64,000 bases of DNA from an uncultured Ardenticatenia bacterium (GTDB lineage Bacteria; Chloroflexota; Anaerolineae; 4572-78; NAK82): positions 62,001 to 126,000 of the forward strand of contig CAKZLO010000035.1 in assembly GCA_937127125.1 (NCBI GenBank), given 5' to 3'. Positions 62,376 through 64,000 of the stretch are shown here, one piece after another (position 1 is the first letter of the stretch; each line of letters begins with the position of its first letter). The position numbers were made by a program, and so were the translations under genes. The notes beneath the pieces are model-generated. The model was not told where the DNA came from, made no database searches, and was given only the letters and a program-made list of their open reading frames with translations.

Positions 62376-62394
62376 CACGTGGAGCCTCCACGTG
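62376..62394. repeat. Perfect 8-bp palindromic hairpin
   Basis: CACGTGGA and TCCACGTG pair around GCC. In the minus direction it follows the 33-residue membrane peptide and may end the amidohydrolase transcript. Confidence 0.5.
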
Positions 62395-62409
62395 GCATGC
62401 CTGAGCTAT

Positions 62410-62511
62410 TCAGGTTGAAACTCCAAGACGTGGCAATACGAAACGCATTACCACGAACCATATCACCAGCACAGCCACTGGTAACCCGACTTCGCTCAAT
62501 AGCCCATCCAC
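62410..62511 (-). CDS. Possible 33-residue single-pass membrane peptide
   Basis: GTG at 62511 opens a frame for MDGLLSEVG, then one hydrophobic helix (about 10-25, LPVAVLVIWFVVMRFV) and a polar end LPRLGVST. A GGAG lies 11 bases before the GTG. It is in the minus direction downstream of the 45-residue peptide. Either a small membrane protein or a remnant of a larger one. Confidence 0.35.
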   Translation of the reverse strand: MDGLLSEVGLPVAVLVIWFVVMRFVLPRLGVST

Positions 62512-62549
62512 AGTCCACTACTCTCCAGAATTCTACAGGTGACACACAC

Positions 62550-62687
62550 TCAGTCACGTGGTGCGCGGACAACCGCCCGGTCGACCAAGAACAAGCCGAC
62601 TGCCATCAAGATAGCATGCATTACCAGTCCCACCGCCAGATCGGGCAGATGAGCACCACTGGGAACGCGGGAGAGAACTTCTCTCAT
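62550..62687 (-). CDS. Possible 45-residue membrane peptide
   Basis: ATG at 62687 opens a frame with a polar start (MREVLSRVPSGAHLPDL), one hydrophobic helix (about 18-35, AVGLVMHAILMAVGLFLV) and a basic end VRAPRD. No good ribosome site. It lies 98 bases downstream of the amidohydrolase gene. Upstream codons in the same frame (IALV before the Met, after a TGA) suggest a possible remnant of a longer membrane protein. Confidence 0.3.
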   Translation of the reverse strand: MREVLSRVPSGAHLPDLAVGLVMHAILMAVGLFLVDRAVVRAPRD

Positions 62688-62784
62688 TACGAGGGCGATT
62701 CATGTTAGACCATCCACCGGCAAGCAGTATTCTGCCAACCCAAAAGTACGACACAACCTTGGATCGCCGCAACTCGCAACAATT

Positions 62785-63966
62785 CTATCCCTCCAGTCTA
62801 TACAGACGTCGCGCTGTGTCAGCCAGAATGAGGCGTGCAGCTTCCTGTGCCTCTTCGAGCGATAGCATGTTGTGGGCCACCAGATCGTTCAAGGTGACGG
62901 CGAGCGCCTGTTTGGCTAACAACGCTGCAATGTAATTGAGCTCCGGCAATGCCAAGCCATCGGATCCGTAGACCACTTTCGAGAAAGGTGCCATCTCGAG
63001 CGTTTCGGCGTAGATGCGCCGTGCTCCACTTCCGGCAAATGGAATCCCTTCTGACACATCACAGTACACGCGTGGTAACACGTTGGCCATATAGCCCGCC
63101 TCGGCACAATAGGGGTAGCCAGCGTGTACCAGAATCACTGTACAGGCGCGGAAGGTAGGAAAACGCAGGAGATCCATCAGCAGAGTTGGCCGGCAATTGT
63201 TTACGTCGACCTCATAATCGCCTACACCGGTGTGAATCTGCATCGGAACATTGTACTCGATGCATAGCTCCAACGCCCGGCACAGCAAATGATCACGCAG
63301 TTTTTTCATGGCGCCACCACCGGTGCCACGGCGAACAGCATCTAAGGCCTGCCATCCCTGATCGGATGTCCGACTGAGTGGTGAGATATCTAATCCAGTG
63401 CGGTAGGCAATGATGGATTTTAGTCCGCGGTACCCCTCTTGTTCCAGTGCGGCGGCGATGGTTTCATCATAACGACGGCGAAATTCCTCCCAACCGATGT
63501 CCGCTTTCAGCAGCTCGACAATGAGCGGCTCAATGCGATAGATGGGCACCACGGGCACTGGCATATCCTCTTGGAAAGCTGCCACGCTCACAGGAGGTTG
63601 CGGGTAACCGAAGTCAGCCACCAATGCAATTAGATTGCCCGCAGCGAAGAGATGGCGCACATAGCCCTTGTAATCGTTTGTCACTGCTCGATTGCGCGCT
63701 GCCACCACCTCTTCCAACACAGGAGCACATTCGAAGAAACGAGCCATCTGCCGTATTAAGAAGCGCATGTATACCGTATTGCGCCGAATGTGCTGGATTT
63801 CACGTACTAGCGCCTCGTCCAACGGCAAGCCGGCTTGGGCCATGTAGCTGACCCCTCCGCCTGGGAAAGCAGCCAAGTCCACAAACTGCTCCGGGGTAAC
63901 CTCCCCTACATTTAGGAAGGGGTGGCAGTGTACATCAACAACAGGCAAACTAGCCGTGTCAATCAT
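62785..63966 (-). CDS. Amidohydrolase-family protein (FluG-like TIM barrel)
   Basis: About 393 residues of the metal-dependent amidohydrolase 2 fold. HCHPFLN at the N-terminus, LKSIIAYRTGLDIS (Lys), MQIHTGVGDYE (His), ILVHAGYPYCAE (His) and VYGSDGLALPE (Asp) outline the metal and catalytic ligands. It resembles the N-terminal part of FluG and related decarboxylases/hydrolases; the substrate is unknown. ATG at 63966 has GGAG upstream; the frame runs to 63999 near the window edge but those residues do not fit. Two candidate small membrane peptides follow on the same strand. Confidence 0.85.
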   Translation of the reverse strand: MIDTASLPVVDVHCHPFLNVGEVTPEQFVDLAAFPGGGVSYMAQAGLPLDEALVREIQHIRRNTVYMRFLIRQMARFFECAPVLEEVVAARNRAVTNDYKGYVRHLFAAGNLIALVADFGYPQPPVSVAAFQEDMPVPVVPIYRIEPLIVELLKADIGWEEFRRRYDETIAAALEQEGYRGLKSIIAYRTGLDISPLSRTSDQGWQALDAVRRGTGGGAMKKLRDHLLCRALELCIEYNVPMQIHTGVGDYEVDVNNCRPTLLMDLLRFPTFRACTVILVHAGYPYCAEAGYMANVLPRVYCDVSEGIPFAGSGARRIYAETLEMAPFSKVVYGSDGLALPELNYIAALLAKQALAVTLNDLVAHNMLSLEEAQEAARLILADTARRLYRLEG

Positions 63967-64000
63967 CAAATTGTCTCCAGGTAGAGCTTGCGTTCCCACG

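Noticed and set aside
1-64000. CRISPR array, insertion sequence or prophage
   Set aside because: No regularly spaced direct repeats, no transposase and no phage structural genes were seen.

Overview
This 64 kb window looks like the chromosome of a free-living bacterium, most probably a member of the Chloroflexota. The clues are indirect: an archaeal-type mevalonate cluster (class II HMG-CoA reductase, archaeal-type HMG-CoA synthase, a thiolase and a Zn-ribbon/OB-fold partner) inside an otherwise bacterial genome with dnaA, mreBCD, xseAB and asnS; a tungsten-type aldehyde ferredoxin oxidoreductase; DUF5317, DUF503 and ANTAR regulators; and MalT-like ATPase/BTAD regulators. Base composition is moderately GC-rich and even, and I see no insertion sequence, prophage or CRISPR array. 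The phylum is an inference.

Layout. 0-6.6 kb: the 3' end of a DUF438/PAS gene, then a minus-strand row of a large ATPase-TPR-BTAD regulator, a 45-residue secreted-looking peptide, a 90-residue NHLP-clan (Os1348-like) peptide, a DUF5317 membrane protein and a hybrid histidine kinase. This row is a candidate peptide-signalling cassette. 6.7-11.3 kb: lipM, a DUF503 gene, a CsoR-family repressor, an FmdB zinc ribbon, thioredoxin with a CsoR-type operator on its promoter, and a HisKA_2 kinase/ANTAR regulator pair. 11.4-15.4 kb: a Rossmann protein, MoaD-like protein and aldehyde ferredoxin oxidoreductase in one operon. 15.6-21.6 kb: Tat-exported multicopper oxidase under a consensus promoter, a Tyr/Gly-rich secreted protein, and a triple-PA14 secreted protein behind a structured RNA leader. 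21.7-28.4 kb: cysteine hydrolase, tRNA-Gly(CCC), mreBCD, asnS, a radical-SAM-associated protein, xseB. 28.4-34.6 kb: xseA coupled to a multidomain SpoIID protein, and an OmpR-type two-component system. 35.1-37.9 kb: dnaA and an unrecognised 425-residue protein.

38-47.6 kb is the most unusual part: an amino-sugar-type catabolic island (GatZ-like aldolase subunit, PfkB kinase, NagB-like protein, PIG-L deacetylase, SIS-domain isomerase/deaminase) interleaved with one MttB-like and two UroD/MtaA-like putative methyltransferases but no corrinoid protein. 47.7-56.6 kb: a membrane-anchored unknown, a P1 aminopeptidase, an M20 deacylase, an ECF transporter core without an S component, and two glycosyltransferases, mostly in overlapping minus-strand genes. 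56.8-62.3 kb: an RfbC-like epimerase, a SagB-like oxidoreductase and the mevalonate cluster. 62.4-64 kb: two tiny candidate membrane peptides and an amidohydrolase.

Promoters with good -35/-10 matches can be read upstream of many genes, and several (lipM, perhaps the epimerase) imply leaderless mRNAs.
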